NCBI GenBank assembly: GCA_046329815.1
Contig: JAXLTY010000001.1
Location: forward strand, 744,001 to 808,000
DNA length: 64,000 nucleotides
Origin: JADJSS01 sp046329815
GTDB lineage: Bacteria; Bacteroidota; Bacteroidia; Chitinophagales; JADIYW01
Direction: 5' to 3'
Below the pieces are notes generated by a model. That model did no database searches and was not told the origin of the DNA. It was given only the letters and a program-made list of their open reading frames with translations. Below, one piece after another: positions 17,654 to 26,546 of this stretch. Both the position numbers and the translations under genes were made by a program. The number at the start of each line of letters is the position of its first letter. Within the stretch, counting starts at the first letter, position 1.

Positions 17654-19705
17654 ATGCAAAAAATTATCGTTACAGGCGCAGCCGGCCACATTGGATTTAA
17701 TGTGGCGAAAATTTTATTGCAAAAAAATTACGAAGTGCATTTATTAGTGCGCAGCATTAATGTCAATGTAATCGAACTCGAAAATCTTGGCGCAAAAATT
17801 CATACTTGTAATTTATTCGATGTAACTACTTATAAAGATGTAATTGCACATGCTGATTGCCTGTTTCATTTAGCTGCAGAAAACACCACATCCATGCAGC
17901 ATGCCGCACGTGTGGTTGAAAATGCTGATAAGCTGACGCAAGTTGTATTGCAGGCATGTTTGTATAATTATGTAAAAACAGTTATTTATACAAGTTCTGT
18001 TGTTGTAATCGGAAGAAGTTCAGACGCCAATAAACCACTCAATGAAAATGATGAAAATGCATTTGCGGAAAGTCCGTATGTGCACGGAAAAATGCTCGCA
18101 GAAAAATTTGTAGAAAAATTCACTCAAGAAAATAAATATGATGTTCGTCGCGTTTATCCTGTTTGGACAGTTGGTTCCGGCGACCCGAAATTGACACCAC
18201 CGCACAAAGTCATAAAAGATTATCTGGAAAAAGGTACGCCGGTTTATTTTGACGGCGGAATTTGTGTGGCTGCTGTCGAAGAAATTGCGAAAGGTCATGT
18301 GGCTGCTTACGAAAAAGGCAAGCCAAATGAAAAATATATTTTAGGTGGTGAAAATATTACGTTCAAAGAATTCTACCAAATATTGAGTGCTAACAGCCAT
18401 CAAAAAATGCCTTTTTTAAAACTGCCGAAATTCATGATCTATATTGCTTCGTGGATATTTACAAAAGCATTTAAAATCTTTGGTAAAGAATTTCCGATCA
18501 GTCCTGAATATGTTACCAGCGTTGTTGGAAATTATTCCTGGTACGATTGTTCCAAAGCAAAAAATGAATTAGGTTACGAAACAAAACCGGCACAAGAAAT
18601 TTTAAAAAATGCAGTACAAGATGCAAACCGTAAAATCTTAGGTGTTCAAAATTTAGGAAAAAAAACGATACGTTTTGTGCAAAGCGAGCAACCTGTACAA
18701 CTTACAGATAACTCAGAAACACTTTTAATTACAGGTGTTCCTGGCTGGTTAGGCAATCGAATGATCGATATTTTGATCAACGGCGACCGCTTCGGAAATC
18801 ATAAAAGCAACCGCAAAGTTCGCATTTTATTAGAGCCGCGTTTCAGAAATTTATTGTCGCTGCCGGAAAATTATGAAATCGTTTATGCTGATATTACGAA
18901 TATAGATCAAGTGCGTGCAGCTTTGCAAAACGTAACTACTGTTTTTCATTTGGCTGGCGCGATCTATCCGAAAAATATAGACATTCTGTACAAAGTAAAT
19001 GAGCAAGGCACTAAAAATATTGTAGATGCATGTATAGAAAACAATATCCGTCGAATTGTTTTTATGTCAACAGATTCTACTTGCGGTCACGGCACAAAAA
19101 CGCAAAAAATATTTGATGAGAATACAATTGCAACACCTTATAAAAATTACGGTCAAAGCAAATACTTAGCCGAGCAATACATTTTAGATAAAACTGCTGA
19201 AGGAAAAATTGACGGTACTTCTCTGCGTGGCTTTTGGTTCTTCGGTCCGTTCGCACCGGCGCGACAGCTTACATTTGTAAATATGTTTTATTGGCCACGA
19301 CAACTAGTTTTTGGAAACGGAAAAAACCTGCGCAGCATATCTCATATCGATAATATTATTGAGGCATTTTTTCAGGTAGAAAATAATCCTGCAACCTTTG
19401 GCAATTGGTATTGGATCGGAAACGATCAGCCGCATCCGACTGTTGATGACATTTACAAAGAAATAGCAACTGCTCTAAATGTTGAATATAAACCGCTTTA
19501 TATACCGAAAATAGTTTGCAGATGTTTTGAACTGCTGGATACTGTATTAGGTAAATTTAATTACTTGCATCCAACGGTTCACGCTGCCGGAAAGTTTGAT
19601 TATGATATTGCCGGCAATATTGACAAAGCTAAACGCGACTTCAACTACAAGCCAAAAGTTGCTTTGCAGGATGCTGCAGAAGAATTGAAAGAAATGACTT
19701 CATAA
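17654..19705 (+). CDS. Fused tandem NAD-dependent epimerase/dehydratase (two extended SDR domains)
   Basis: One continuous 683-residue frame encodes two complete extended short-chain dehydrogenase domains. Domain 1 (about 1-330) starts with the Rossmann motif IIVTGAAGHIGFN and has the catalytic Tyr-x3-Lys as YVHGK. Domain 2 (about 350-683) starts TLLITGVPGWLGNRM and has YGQSK. Both resemble NAD(P)-dependent sugar epimerases, dihydroflavonol reductase or 3-beta-HSD type enzymes. Such proteins normally carry one domain; a fusion with both active sites intact suggests consecutive or paired reductions on one substrate. I chose the second ATG because the first overlaps the -7 promoter box. Confidence 0.85.
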   Translation: MQKIIVTGAAGHIGFNVAKILLQKNYEVHLLVRSINVNVIELENLGAKIHTCNLFDVTTYKDVIAHADCLFHLAAENTTSMQHAARVVENADKLTQVVLQACLYNYVKTVIYTSSVVVIGRSSDANKPLNENDENAFAESPYVHGKMLAEKFVEKFTQENKYDVRRVYPVWTVGSGDPKLTPPHKVIKDYLEKGTPVYFDGGICVAAVEEIAKGHVAAYEKGKPNEKYILGGENITFKEFYQILSANSHQKMPFLKLPKFMIYIASWIFTKAFKIFGKEFPISPEYVTSVVGNYSWYDCSKAKNELGYETKPAQEILKNAVQDANRKILGVQNLGKKTIRFVQSEQPVQLTDNSETLLITGVPGWLGNRMIDILINGDRFGNHKSNRKVRILLEPRFRNLLSLPENYEIVYADITNIDQVRAALQNVTTVFHLAGAIYPKNIDILYKVNEQGTKNIVDACIENNIRRIVFMSTDSTCGHGTKTQKIFDENTIATPYKNYGQSKYLAEQYILDKTAEGKIDGTSLRGFWFFGPFAPARQLTFVNMFYWPRQLVFGNGKNLRSISHIDNIIEAFFQVENNPATFGNWYWIGNDQPHPTVDDIYKEIATALNVEYKPLYIPKIVCRCFELLDTVLGKFNYLHPTVHAAGKFDYDIAGNIDKAKRDFNYKPKVALQDAAEELKEMTS

Positions 19706-19907
19706 AATTTATTTTCTTTTCACTGATTCATTCAGCATTCGTATTCTTTGTAAACAGCATTTCAAACATCTTCATTCAACCAACTTCTGCCAAAATTTCC
19801 TTTTATACTTACAAATTGACAATCGGCACGCATCTTGCATGTATGTAAAAACTTATTTTTTTATAAGGTTGCTGTCATATTGTCGAAAATAAACTAAATT
19901 TAATCCT

Positions 19908-22340
19908 ATGTTTCAGAAAATAGAAATGCAAAATATAATTGAAGATGATGTAGAAATGGTGCCATTGTTGTCTATAGAAGAAGACGATAATTTTAATTCC
20001 GATAGCTTACCAAAACTCTTGCCGATATTGCCTTTGCGCAATAACGTGTTGTTCCAAGGTGTAGTAATTCCAATCTCTGTTGGTCGCGAAAAATCTATAA
20101 AAGCAGTAAAAAAAGCATATAAAGATAATAAGTATATAGGTGTAATTGCGCAACGTGACACCAAAATTGAAGAACCTGAACCAGGTGATCTTTATAGTAT
20201 TGGTTGTACAGCACGTATCATCAAAATGATCTCGATGCCTGATGGTGGAAATACATTGATCTTGCAAGGTGTAAAACGTTTTGTAGTTAAACAAAATCAT
20301 TCATCTGATCCAGTTATTATGGCTGAAGTAGAATACCTGAATGATACGCCAATGAATGATGATAAACAGGAAAAAGCCATGATGGACAATCTGAAAGACA
20401 TGGCGAACAAGATTATTGAATTGTCACCAAATATTCCAAATGAAGCAAAAATTGTATTGAATAATATTAATAGTATCCAGTTTTTAGCCAATTTTATCAC
20501 TTCAAATTTGAATATTGAACTTGCTCAGAAGCAACAAATACTGGAAACGAGCGATTCATTAGAACGCATTAAACAAGTACTAAGCTTTTTAGACCAGGAA
20601 TTGCAATTGCAGGAATTAAAGGCAGATATTCACCACAAAACGCGTCACGATATTGATAAACAACAACGCGAATACTTCTTGAATCAGCAACTGAAATCGA
20701 TTCATGAAGAATTAGGTGGCGACATGTATCAGGAAGAAGTAAACCGCCTGAAAGAAAAATCAAAAGAAAAAAAGTGGAGCGAAGCGGTTGCTAAAACGTT
20801 TGAAAAAGAAATCGGAAAATTACAACGCATCAATCCGGCAGCAGCAGAATATTCAGTGCTTTTGAACTATTTGGATTTAATGGTCGAATTACCGTGGAAT
20901 GACAACACACAAGATAATTTCGATTTGAAACGCGGTAAAAAAATTCTGGATGAAGATCACTATGGTTTGGATAAAATCAAAGACAGGATCTTAGAATATC
21001 TGGCAGTCTTAAAATTAAAAGGCGACATGAAATCACCGATATTATGTTTCATTGGTCCTCCAGGCGTTGGTAAAACATCACTTGGAAAAAGTATTGCTCG
21101 CGCGCTCGACCGAAAATACGTGCGCATGTCGCTTGGCGGTTTGCATGATGAAAGTGAGATTCGCGGCCACCGAAAAACATATATCGGCGCGATGCCTGGT
21201 CGCGTGATACAATCACTAAAAAAAGTACAATCATCGAATCCTGTTTTTATTTTAGATGAGATTGATAAAGTTGGAAAAGATCATCGCGGCGATCCGTCTT
21301 CTGCATTGTTAGAAGTATTGGATCCGGAACAAAACACGACTTTTTACGACAACTATTTAGAGTTGGAATACGACTTATCAAAAGTATTATTTATTGCTAC
21401 AGCTAATAGTTTAAGTGAAATACAACCTGCTTTGCGTGATCGTATGGAAATCATTCAATTGAGCGGTTATTCATTAGAAGAAAAAATTGAAATTGCCAGG
21501 AAACATTTGATCTCCAAGCAACGTGAAGCACATGGTTTAAAGGCATCTCAGGTAAAATTAACCGACAAAGTTGTTCAACATCTGATTTCATTTTACACTT
21601 ATGAAAGCGGTGTGCGTGAATTGGACAGAGTGATTGCTTCTGTAATGCGAAATGTTGCAAAAAGCGTTGCAACGGAAGAAGATTATAACACTACTATTAC
21701 TATAGATGACGTAACGCGTATTTTAGGAAAACCTAAATACAATCACGATAAATATTCTGAAAACAATCCGTGTGGAATCGCGATCGGTTTAGCATGGACA
21801 CCGAATGGCGGTGATATTTTATTTATTGAATCAACTGTAAGTAAAGGTAAAGGCGACCTGCAAATTACAGGAAATCTAGGCAATGTAATGAAAGAATCTT
21901 TCAGCACTGCACTCACCTATCTGAAATCAAAAGCTGATAGTTTATCAATACCAAAAGAAGCATTTAGCAATTGGAATCTGCATATTCACGTTCCGGAAGG
22001 CGCAATACCAAAAGATGGTCCGAGTGCAGGAATTGCTATACTTTCAGCGTTAGCATCTTTATATACACAACGAAAAGTGAAAGCATATACTGCATTAAGT
22101 GGTGAAATAACACTTCGAGGAAAAGTGCTGCCTGTTGGTGGTGTCAAAGAAAAAATATTAGCTGCAAAACGCGCTGGCATTAAAGAAATCATTTTATGCA
22201 AAGAGAATGAAAAAGATGTTGAAGAAGTACAATCTGATTTTATCAAAGGATTGAAATTCCATTATGTAGAAACAATGGAAGAAGCATTGGAATTAGCATT
22301 AGAAAAGAAGAAAACAAAAGACGCAATAGAGTTTGCTTAA
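19908..22340 (+). CDS. lon: ATP-dependent Lon protease
   Basis: An 810-residue LonA protease that degrades misfolded and regulatory proteins in the cytoplasm. The N-terminal substrate-binding domain begins at LPILPLRNNVLF. The AAA+ module has Walker A GPPGVGKTS (around residue 383) and Walker B PVFILDEIDKVG. The C-terminal protease domain carries the Ser-Lys dyad: Ser706 in DGPSAG and Lys749 in GGVKEK. Length and domain order are normal. The alternative start Met at residue 7 (MQNIIED) is possible. The 202-nt gap upstream of it holds no gene that I can see. Confidence 0.97.
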   Translation: MFQKIEMQNIIEDDVEMVPLLSIEEDDNFNSDSLPKLLPILPLRNNVLFQGVVIPISVGREKSIKAVKKAYKDNKYIGVIAQRDTKIEEPEPGDLYSIGCTARIIKMISMPDGGNTLILQGVKRFVVKQNHSSDPVIMAEVEYLNDTPMNDDKQEKAMMDNLKDMANKIIELSPNIPNEAKIVLNNINSIQFLANFITSNLNIELAQKQQILETSDSLERIKQVLSFLDQELQLQELKADIHHKTRHDIDKQQREYFLNQQLKSIHEELGGDMYQEEVNRLKEKSKEKKWSEAVAKTFEKEIGKLQRINPAAAEYSVLLNYLDLMVELPWNDNTQDNFDLKRGKKILDEDHYGLDKIKDRILEYLAVLKLKGDMKSPILCFIGPPGVGKTSLGKSIARALDRKYVRMSLGGLHDESEIRGHRKTYIGAMPGRVIQSLKKVQSSNPVFILDEIDKVGKDHRGDPSSALLEVLDPEQNTTFYDNYLELEYDLSKVLFIATANSLSEIQPALRDRMEIIQLSGYSLEEKIEIARKHLISKQREAHGLKASQVKLTDKVVQHLISFYTYESGVRELDRVIASVMRNVAKSVATEEDYNTTITIDDVTRILGKPKYNHDKYSENNPCGIAIGLAWTPNGGDILFIESTVSKGKGDLQITGNLGNVMKESFSTALTYLKSKADSLSIPKEAFSNWNLHIHVPEGAIPKDGPSAGIAILSALASLYTQRKVKAYTALSGEITLRGKVLPVGGVKEKILAAKRAGIKEIILCKENEKDVEEVQSDFIKGLKFHYVETMEEALELALEKKKTKDAIEFA

Positions 22341-22391
22341 TTATTCAACTTGCCTTTTATAATTTACAAGAAAATCATTATCATAATTTAC

Positions 22392-22427
22392 TAAAAAAAG
22401 AATGTTGGACTGTCGTCCAACATTCTT
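22392..22427 (-). terminator. Intrinsic terminator of the DUF3472-type lipoprotein gene
   Basis: Arms 22398-22410 and 22415-22427 form a perfect 13-bp stem with a 4-nt loop. The A-run at 22393-22399 gives a T-tract on the minus strand, so it terminates the minus-strand gene. It also lies between two convergent genes and may slow read-through from lon. Confidence 0.85.
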
Positions 22428-22463
22428 CTAGGTAAAGGGTCTTTATGTTTATTTTTATATCGG

Positions 22464-23786
22464 TTATGGTAAGCTATTCAAATCAACTGATGGTTGAATT
22501 CCGCTTGCCGGTTTTGATAAAGTAGTTTGTAATGCTGTATAATCTGCGAAAAAACCATTGCTGCGCATAGCAAAACCATCCGCATCTACATCTGAAGCAT
22601 AGTCCTGACGTTGTTTGTTGTCAGCAGTATTATCGCCAATAAATGTTGCCTGTGTTAATTCACTCCAGTTTCCGTTTGTATCTTTGATCCATTGATTCAT
22701 ATAACGTGCTTTTCTAGCCAAGAAACTGTTTTCCGGTGTAGTACCTTCAATGCTTGAACTTATATTTTTAAGATAACTGATTGTATTTGGTTTATTGCAG
22801 CTTGCAAGTAACAACCATTCAGAAGTTTCAGGTGAATAGAACCAAGATGTATAAATCGTATTTCCATTGCCATCCGGTTTTGCTTGTGTCAGGAATTTAT
22901 ATTTTGTAATATCAGACCAGTTAAATGGCATGTAGATATACTCGCCGCTCGCACTTGTTGTATGTGCAACTGATGCTCCTGTTCTGATCAATGATATAGA
23001 ACCAATTATTGGATTTTGTAATGTGAATGACATTCTTTTTTCGCCACTTGCAGTAAGTTCAATTCCAACTGAACCACCGTTAAATACATTCGCGTTGAAT
23101 TTAGAACCATTTCTTCCAACGCTATTTGGAATTACTATTTCACTGTAAAACCATTCTGTATTTGAACCACCAGGTGTAGAATACTGTAATTGAACAACCG
23201 GACCTTTACGTGCTGAAGCAAAATTTGCTGCATCGTTAGCATATACAACATCAACCAATGCCGGTGTGCCTGCAATTGCTAAATCACTAACTGTTGCAAA
23301 TGTGCTTCCTGTTTTTGAAACACCTTGTAAATCTACTTTCACGTAACCAACTTTAGTGATATTAACTGTACCAACTGTATAGGTTTTGTAAGTATTTCCG
23401 GTTACAGATATTGTAAATGGTGTGCCATTCACAGTTACTTTAATGCTGCTGGTTCCTGTTGGTACCATTGCTTTAACTTTTACATCTAATAGTCCGGTTA
23501 CGGCAACTCTGAAGAAAGTACTTGTTACTGCAGATGTACTTGTCCAGTTTTCTAAGCCATTTGAGGTAATACTTTCTGTACCGCCTGCGGCTTTTTCTGT
23601 TACATAAGCATTTCCTGCTAATGGAATTAATAAATCGGTGTTGATTGGTGGTATTGTTGGTCCGAGACCGCCACCTTTGCTTCCAGTGCCGTTTCCGGGC
23701 GATATGGAATCATTCTTTTGACAAGACAAAACAAAAATTACACTTAACAGTGTAACAAGTTTGAATAGGTTTTTTGTGCGTTTCAT
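22464..23786 (-). CDS. DUF3472/DUF5077-type lipoprotein
   Basis: The 440-residue product has a lipoprotein signal with lipobox VLSC (Cys22), followed by a Gly/Ser-rich linker. Residues 50-160 (PLAGNAYVTEKAAGG, GLENWTS) look like the DUF5077 beta-sandwich. Residues 190-400 (EWFYSEIVIPNSVG, LASCNKPNTISYL, RYMNQWIKDTNGNW) match the DUF3472 pattern seen in Bacteroidota surface proteins thought to bind carbohydrate. It would sit in the outer membrane. Its own terminator follows, and a FNR/Crp-like palindrome lies about 230 nt upstream. The domain names rely on memory of family patterns rather than a search. Confidence 0.65.
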   Translation of the reverse strand: MKRTKNLFKLVTLLSVIFVLSCQKNDSISPGNGTGSKGGGLGPTIPPINTDLLIPLAGNAYVTEKAAGGTESITSNGLENWTSTSAVTSTFFRVAVTGLLDVKVKAMVPTGTSSIKVTVNGTPFTISVTGNTYKTYTVGTVNITKVGYVKVDLQGVSKTGSTFATVSDLAIAGTPALVDVVYANDAANFASARKGPVVQLQYSTPGGSNTEWFYSEIVIPNSVGRNGSKFNANVFNGGSVGIELTASGEKRMSFTLQNPIIGSISLIRTGASVAHTTSASGEYIYMPFNWSDITKYKFLTQAKPDGNGNTIYTSWFYSPETSEWLLLASCNKPNTISYLKNISSSIEGTTPENSFLARKARYMNQWIKDTNGNWSELTQATFIGDNTADNKQRQDYASDVDADGFAMRSNGFFADYTALQTTLSKPASGIQPSVDLNSLP

Positions 23787-24019
23787 TTTAAAGGTTTTTA
23801 ATGTTATGAATGTTTGATTATAAAATACAGTTTTCGCTATGCAAATGACAATTTCACGAATACATTAAATACATTAATGCACCGAAATCAAATGAATAGC
23901 TAGTTAAAAATTAAAAGTAAGATTTTGGCTTTTTTAGGGTTTTTACCATTTTATCTTATTGCAAGGTTAAACCTTATTTCACAACTTCGCAAGTGGCAAA
24001 CTTTTATTTTAACAATAAA

Positions 24020-24033
24020 TTGACTTAGATCAA
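24020..24033. promoter_or_regulatory. FNR/Crp-like palindrome
   Basis: TTGACTTAGATCAA matches the FNR consensus TTGAT-N4-ATCAA at nine of ten defined positions. It lies between the PlsC-like gene (ending 24062) and the lipoprotein gene (starting 23786), both on the minus strand, so the lipoprotein would be the target. No Crp/FNR regulator is present in the window; a chance match in AT-rich DNA is possible. Confidence 0.35.
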
Positions 24034-24061
24034 TTAATTTTTATTTATTAATTGATAAATA

Positions 24062-24895
24062 TCAACTAAAAACACCTTTTCTTTGCTTCAAACCAATGTT
24101 CATCAGGTTTTTTACTTCATGTTTTACTTCGTTAACCATTTCTTCTACTTCAAATTCACGTGAAGCATTACCTTTAAAATACATAGGTTTTCCAAAATTA
24201 ATAATCACTTTCGTTGGAAAAACAAAAGGAATTAATGCCGGTGCTGCCGGAAAATTGATCAGCTTTTGCAGAAAATCAATATTTCCAAAATTGATGATTG
24301 ATTCTTCACAACCTACAATTCCTACAGGAATAACCGGTGATTTTGTTTGCAAAGCCATATACATAAAACCTAAACCAAAGCGCTGCAACTGGTATTTTTT
24401 CTTAAAAGGTTTGGAAATTCCTCGAGCACCTTCCGGAAATACAATCACGGCCTCTTCGTTTTCCAACATTTTTATGCAATTTTCCGGATCGCCGACCGTG
24501 CCGCCCCATTGTGAAAAGATAGAACTGATGAACGGCACTTGAGGCACAAAACGTTCATACATGCCTTTTGGAGCGCGTGGCGCAACAGCATTTGTCACCA
24601 TAGCATAACCTAACATCATTGCATCCAATGGCAACTGTCCGCTGTGATTGGCAATAACCAAACACCTGCCGTTTTTAGGAATATTTTCAAGTCCGTGTGT
24701 TTCTACACGAAAATAATTTTCATAAAAAAATCGACCGATACCAACAAACGGTTTTATACCATTGATATTAAAACCCCAAGGATCATAACCATAACTGCCT
24801 ACTTTGTTAGGAAATTTGGTTATAAACTCATGAGATTTATCTACTTCTTTAGGTTTAGTTATTTGTTGTATGATCTCTTTAAATGTCATTGACAT
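24062..24895 (-). CDS. PlsC-like lysophospholipid acyltransferase family protein
   Basis: A 277-residue acyltransferase. The catalytic His block is present as VIANHSGQLPLDAMML, a variant of the H-x4-D motif known in a PlsC-related subfamily, and the glycerol-phosphate contact block as VFPEGARGISKPF. IPVGIVGCEE is the third family block. It probably transfers acyl chains to lysophosphatidate or a related lipid at the inner membrane. Start is at MSMTF (24895) or the next ATG two codons later. The end of the IS982 element lies only 37 nt upstream, so the native promoter may have been separated from the gene. Confidence 0.82.
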   Translation of the reverse strand: MSMTFKEIIQQITKPKEVDKSHEFITKFPNKVGSYGYDPWGFNINGIKPFVGIGRFFYENYFRVETHGLENIPKNGRCLVIANHSGQLPLDAMMLGYAMVTNAVAPRAPKGMYERFVPQVPFISSIFSQWGGTVGDPENCIKMLENEEAVIVFPEGARGISKPFKKKYQLQRFGLGFMYMALQTKSPVIPVGIVGCEESIINFGNIDFLQKLINFPAAPALIPFVFPTKVIINFGKPMYFKGNASREFEVEEMVNEVKHEVKNLMNIGLKQRKGVFS

Positions 24896-24937
24896 AAACT
24901 TACTAAATTTATTTGATTCTCTTTTAAATCTATCGCT

Positions 24938-24955
24938 AACGTGTTGTGCGATTAA
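24938..24955 (+). repeat. IS982 left inverted repeat
   Basis: This 18-bp end pairs with the reverse complement of 25942-25959 with one difference (T versus C at the fifth base). The preceding six bases ATCGCT are duplicated beyond the right end. Confidence 0.9.
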
Positions 24956-25036
24956 AAGATAATATAAAAAAGATGTTGTGCATCATGTGTTTAGCATGAT
25001 TTTTGTATGTAATTGTTTGAACATCAAATACTTACT

Positions 25037-25945
25037 ATGCACAACATCAAAACAAATTTCGACAAATTTTTTAATCTTTCCAAACAATTCTTAGCAGAAT
25101 ATTTCTATGAACAGACAAATAACTTTCAATTTTATCCTAAAACACCAAAAATGTCGGATGCTGAAATAGTGGCATTGGCTATCTGTTCAGAGTCGTTAAG
25201 TATTGATTCTGAAAATCTATTTTGGAAGAAAATGAAAGTAGAATATGCATCAGCTTTTCCTCAATTAATCGACCGTTCTAACTATAATAAACGCAGAAGA
25301 AGATTACAATATTTTATTCAACTTTTAAATGATAAAATAGCCAAACCTTTTAATGAATTCGAAGACGTTTTTATAGTAGATTCTATTCCAATACCAGTGG
25401 CACAAATAGCTCGTGAAAAAAGTTCAACCATCTGTAAAGATGATTTTGAAACCGCTCCTAATAAAGGCTATTCTGCCGTGAGTAAATCGTATTTCTATGG
25501 ATATAAATTACATCTGTGCACAACACTTAATGGCTCGTACATGTCAATGAATATTAGCAAAGCCAGCGTACACGATGTACATTTCTTAGATACTATAAAA
25601 TATACCGGCATGAACAATGCAACCCTGCTTGGTGATAGAGGTTTTTTATCTTCCACTCATCAATTAGATTTATTTGAATCGTGTAATATCCAACTACAAA
25701 CACCAATGAGAAACAATCAGGATAACTATCAAAATTATCCAGTAATATTCAGAAAATGTAGAAAAAGAATTGAAACTCTATTCGCTCAACTATGTGACCA
25801 ATTTATGATTAAAAGAAACTATGCTAAATCATTCATCGGATTGCTTACCAGAATTAAATCTAAACTCTGTGCTTTAACTGCTTTGCAATTCATAAATAAA
25901 GTAAACAATAAACCAATTAATCATCTTAAATTTGCTCTCGCTTAA
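25037..25945 (+). CDS. IS982-family transposase
   Basis: The 302-residue DDE transposase begins at MHNIKTNFDKF; the in-frame TTG at 25013 would add eight residues but is less likely. The catalytic acidic residues are visible in VFIVDSIPIP, LLGDRGFLS and KRIETLFAQL (D, D, E). An N-terminal region with MSDAEIVALAICSE is typical of IS982 proteins. It is undamaged and should be functional. It lies on the plus strand, opposite to the PlsC-like gene and co-directional with the copper locus. Confidence 0.93.
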   Translation: MHNIKTNFDKFFNLSKQFLAEYFYEQTNNFQFYPKTPKMSDAEIVALAICSESLSIDSENLFWKKMKVEYASAFPQLIDRSNYNKRRRRLQYFIQLLNDKIAKPFNEFEDVFIVDSIPIPVAQIAREKSSTICKDDFETAPNKGYSAVSKSYFYGYKLHLCTTLNGSYMSMNISKASVHDVHFLDTIKYTGMNNATLLGDRGFLSSTHQLDLFESCNIQLQTPMRNNQDNYQNYPVIFRKCRKRIETLFAQLCDQFMIKRNYAKSFIGLLTRIKSKLCALTALQFINKVNNKPINHLKFALA

Positions 25946-25959
25946 TCGCACAACGCGTT
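25942..25959 (-). repeat. IS982 right inverted repeat
   Basis: The right end of the element overlaps the transposase stop codon (25943-25945) and is followed by the second copy of the ATCGCT target duplication at 25960-25965. Confidence 0.9.
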
Positions 25960-26051
25960 ATCGCTAATTTCTTTTTAGTCTTTTAACAGTAAATAAGGAA
26001 TATAAAATTGTGTTTATGCTAAAATGCGTTTAAATTTGATAATTCTTATTA

Positions 26052-26492
26052 ATGAAGCATCGATTCAATATATCAGCATTTATTGTGGCTATCGTATTTA
26101 TTGTGGCTACGAATGGTGTATTTGTATTTGAACATATTTGCAACTCTTCTTCTACACGTAATTTTTCTTTATTGAAAAAATCAGTTTGCGAAATGGAAAA
26201 ACCATTAGCACCATGTTGTGCAAAAATGGGTTTGAAAAAGAAAAATAATTGCTGTGAACATAAATTCTTCTTTGCCAAATTAAAAACAGAATTTACATCT
26301 GAAAAAACACATCTAAATCCAAACTGTGTTGAATTAATTTCTATAAAATACATAGCGCTATTTCCGCCAATAGTTCTTCACAAAATCATATTGGAACAAC
26401 ATTATTCTGGATTGCCGCCACCGAAAAATATAGCCAGCATAAAAGCTACATTAAAACCTACTCCACAAAAATTAATGATCTATTTGTGTTAG
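26052..26492 (+). CDS. HYC_CC_PP family protein
   Basis: The 146-residue product has an N-terminal transmembrane or signal segment and the family's three signatures in modified form: EHICN (usual HYC), CCAKM and NCCEH (CC), and YSGLPPPKN (PP). This Bacteroidota family is usually encoded next to TonB-dependent receptors and HMA-domain proteins linked with copper or other heavy metals, and that is the context here. It likely sits in the periplasm and binds metal through Cys and His, which is inference. It starts 86 nt after the IS982 target duplication, so its promoter region is close to the insertion point. Confidence 0.75.
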   Translation: MKHRFNISAFIVAIVFIVATNGVFVFEHICNSSSTRNFSLLKKSVCEMEKPLAPCCAKMGLKKKNNCCEHKFFFAKLKTEFTSEKTHLNPNCVELISIKYIALFPPIVLHKIILEQHYSGLPPPKNIASIKATLKPTPQKLMIYLC

Positions 26493-26546
26493 CAGTTGAT
26501 TAATTTTTGCCTTTGTGCAATTATTTAATCACTGTAAATTTTTTAA

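Larger units (their letters stand above)
24938..25959 (+). mobile_element. IS982-family insertion sequence, complete
   Basis: The 1022-bp element has 18-bp terminal inverted repeats, 24938-24955 and 25942-25959, that differ at one position. A 6-bp direct repeat ATCGCT flanks it (24932-24937 and 25960-25965) and is the likely target duplication. One intact transposase gene fills the interior and its stop codon lies inside the right repeat. The intact ORF, near-identical ends and preserved target duplication indicate a recent insertion. Confidence 0.92.

Noticed and set aside
24096..24542. 148-residue plus-strand ORF
   Set aside because: Antisense to the PlsC-like gene, which has clear family motifs.
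24938..25959. Composite transposon carrying the metal genes
   Set aside because: Only one IS copy is present and both its ends are closed by its own target duplication; the metal genes lie outside.
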